Assembly (NCBI GenBank): GCA_017408205.1
Contig: JAFQVC010000094.1
Coordinates: 1 to 5,441, forward strand
Origin: Clostridia bacterium
GTDB taxonomy: Bacteria > Bacillota > Clostridia > Monoglobales > Firm-18
Direction: 5' to 3'
DNA: 5,441 bases
Shown here: positions 5,191 to 5,441 of the stretch, one piece after another
Layout: every line of letters begins with the position of its first letter
Position numbering within the stretch: the first letter of the stretch is position 1
The notes under the pieces: model-generated
The model's database searches: none
What the model was told of the DNA's origin: nothing
The model's input: the letters and a program-made list of their open reading frames with translations, nothing else
Program-made: the position numbers and the translations under genes

Positions 5191-5430
5191 CAACGAAGCG
5201 GACTAGTACGCAAAAACTTTCGCCTTGAGAGAGATGCCGGGTGGTGAGAGGCATTGGGAGAGATTTGCAGAACTCACCGCGGAGCGGCTGTCGTGAAAAT
5301 TGCAGTAATGGCAGACGGGAACTCCCGTAACAGAGTTAAGATGTGTTGGCATCTAAGGTGCATCCTTTTACAGGGTGAAGAAGAGTGGTACCGCGGAAAC
5401 GTAGGATAATTATAACGTTTTCGTCTCTTT
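5191..5430 (+). promoter_or_regulatory. T-box riboswitch leader, probable Leu (CUC) specifier; terminator beyond window
   Basis: A tRNA-sensing leader that controls an amino-acid gene by antitermination. Stem I runs from ACGA (5193-5196) to TCGT (5291-5294), with GCGG/CCGC above it (5198-5201, 5277-5280), the AGTA S-turn motif (5205-5208) and a distal hairpin ATGCC...GGCAT around GGGTGGTGAGA. The 3' side reads GAA-CTC-ACC, placing the specifier at 5273-5275 (CTC, Leu). Further hairpins are ACGGG/CCCGT (5315-5328) and AGATG/CATCT (5339-5354). The T-box AGAGTGGTACCGCGG lies at 5382-5396. Its TGGT bulge would pair with a tRNA ending ACCA, consistent with tRNA-Leu. The antiterminator forms between AAGAG (5381-5385) plus GCG (5393-5395) and CGT-CTCTT (5422-5429), with an inner helix GAAACGT/ACGTTTT in its loop. 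The competing terminator and regulated gene lie past 5441, so the target (leucine tRNA synthetase, biosynthesis or transport) is unknown. Confidence 0.9.
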
Positions 5431-5441
5431 AAGTATAACAA

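Noticed and set aside
5394..5423. Hairpin CGGAAACGT/ACGTTTTCG first read as the T-box terminator
   Set aside because: It is nested within the AAGAG/CTCTT plus GCG/CGT pairing that defines the antiterminator, and no proper T-run follows; the terminator should lie past 5441.

Overview
The window looks like a piece of chromosome from a low-G+C Clostridia-type Firmicute. The supporting signs are AT-rich DNA, purine-rich Shine-Dalgarno sites, TTGACA/TATAAT-type promoters, a T-box leader, a clostridial-type two-helix membrane protein of unknown function and a stand-alone GlmU-like acetyltransferase. All genes are core metabolism or small accessory functions; there is no phage or plasmid gene.

Left part, minus strand (1-1024): a promoter at 997-1024 drives a small membrane protein (492-980), followed by acpS (holo-ACP synthase), which runs off the left edge. 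Between them lies a 273-bp MITE-like element (220-492) with 26-bp terminal inverted repeats (23 of 26 identical), flanked by TA on each side. Removing the element plus one TA in silico restores a canonical AcpS start (MIIKGIGTDIIEI from a TTG codon) that overlaps the upstream gene's stop codon. In the present sequence the element itself supplies a strong ribosome binding site, an ATG and 38 in-frame codons that read through its inverted repeat into acpS. This is the most interesting item in the window.

Middle, plus strand (1029-3920): a YfcE/MJ0936-type phosphodiesterase (1077-1508) is followed by a second strong promoter, a structured leader of about 107 nt, and a two-gene operon. The first operon gene encodes an XRE-type helix-turn-helix domain fused to a complete phosphoglucosamine mutase (GlmM). 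The second, overlapping it by 14 bp, is a left-handed beta-helix acetyltransferase resembling the C-terminal half of GlmU without the uridylyltransferase half. Together they could carry GlcN-6-P to GlcN-1-P to GlcNAc-1-P for cell-wall precursors, with the HTH domain suggesting a DNA-binding or autoregulatory enzyme. A perfect 14-bp hairpin terminator ends this operon and the convergent gene on the other strand.

Right part (3910-5441): a minus-strand M20D amidohydrolase (3910-5064) has its own promoter. Divergent from it, a TTGACA promoter starts a T-box leader with a probable CUC (Leu) specifier. The window ends just after the antiterminator, so the terminator and the regulated gene are not visible.
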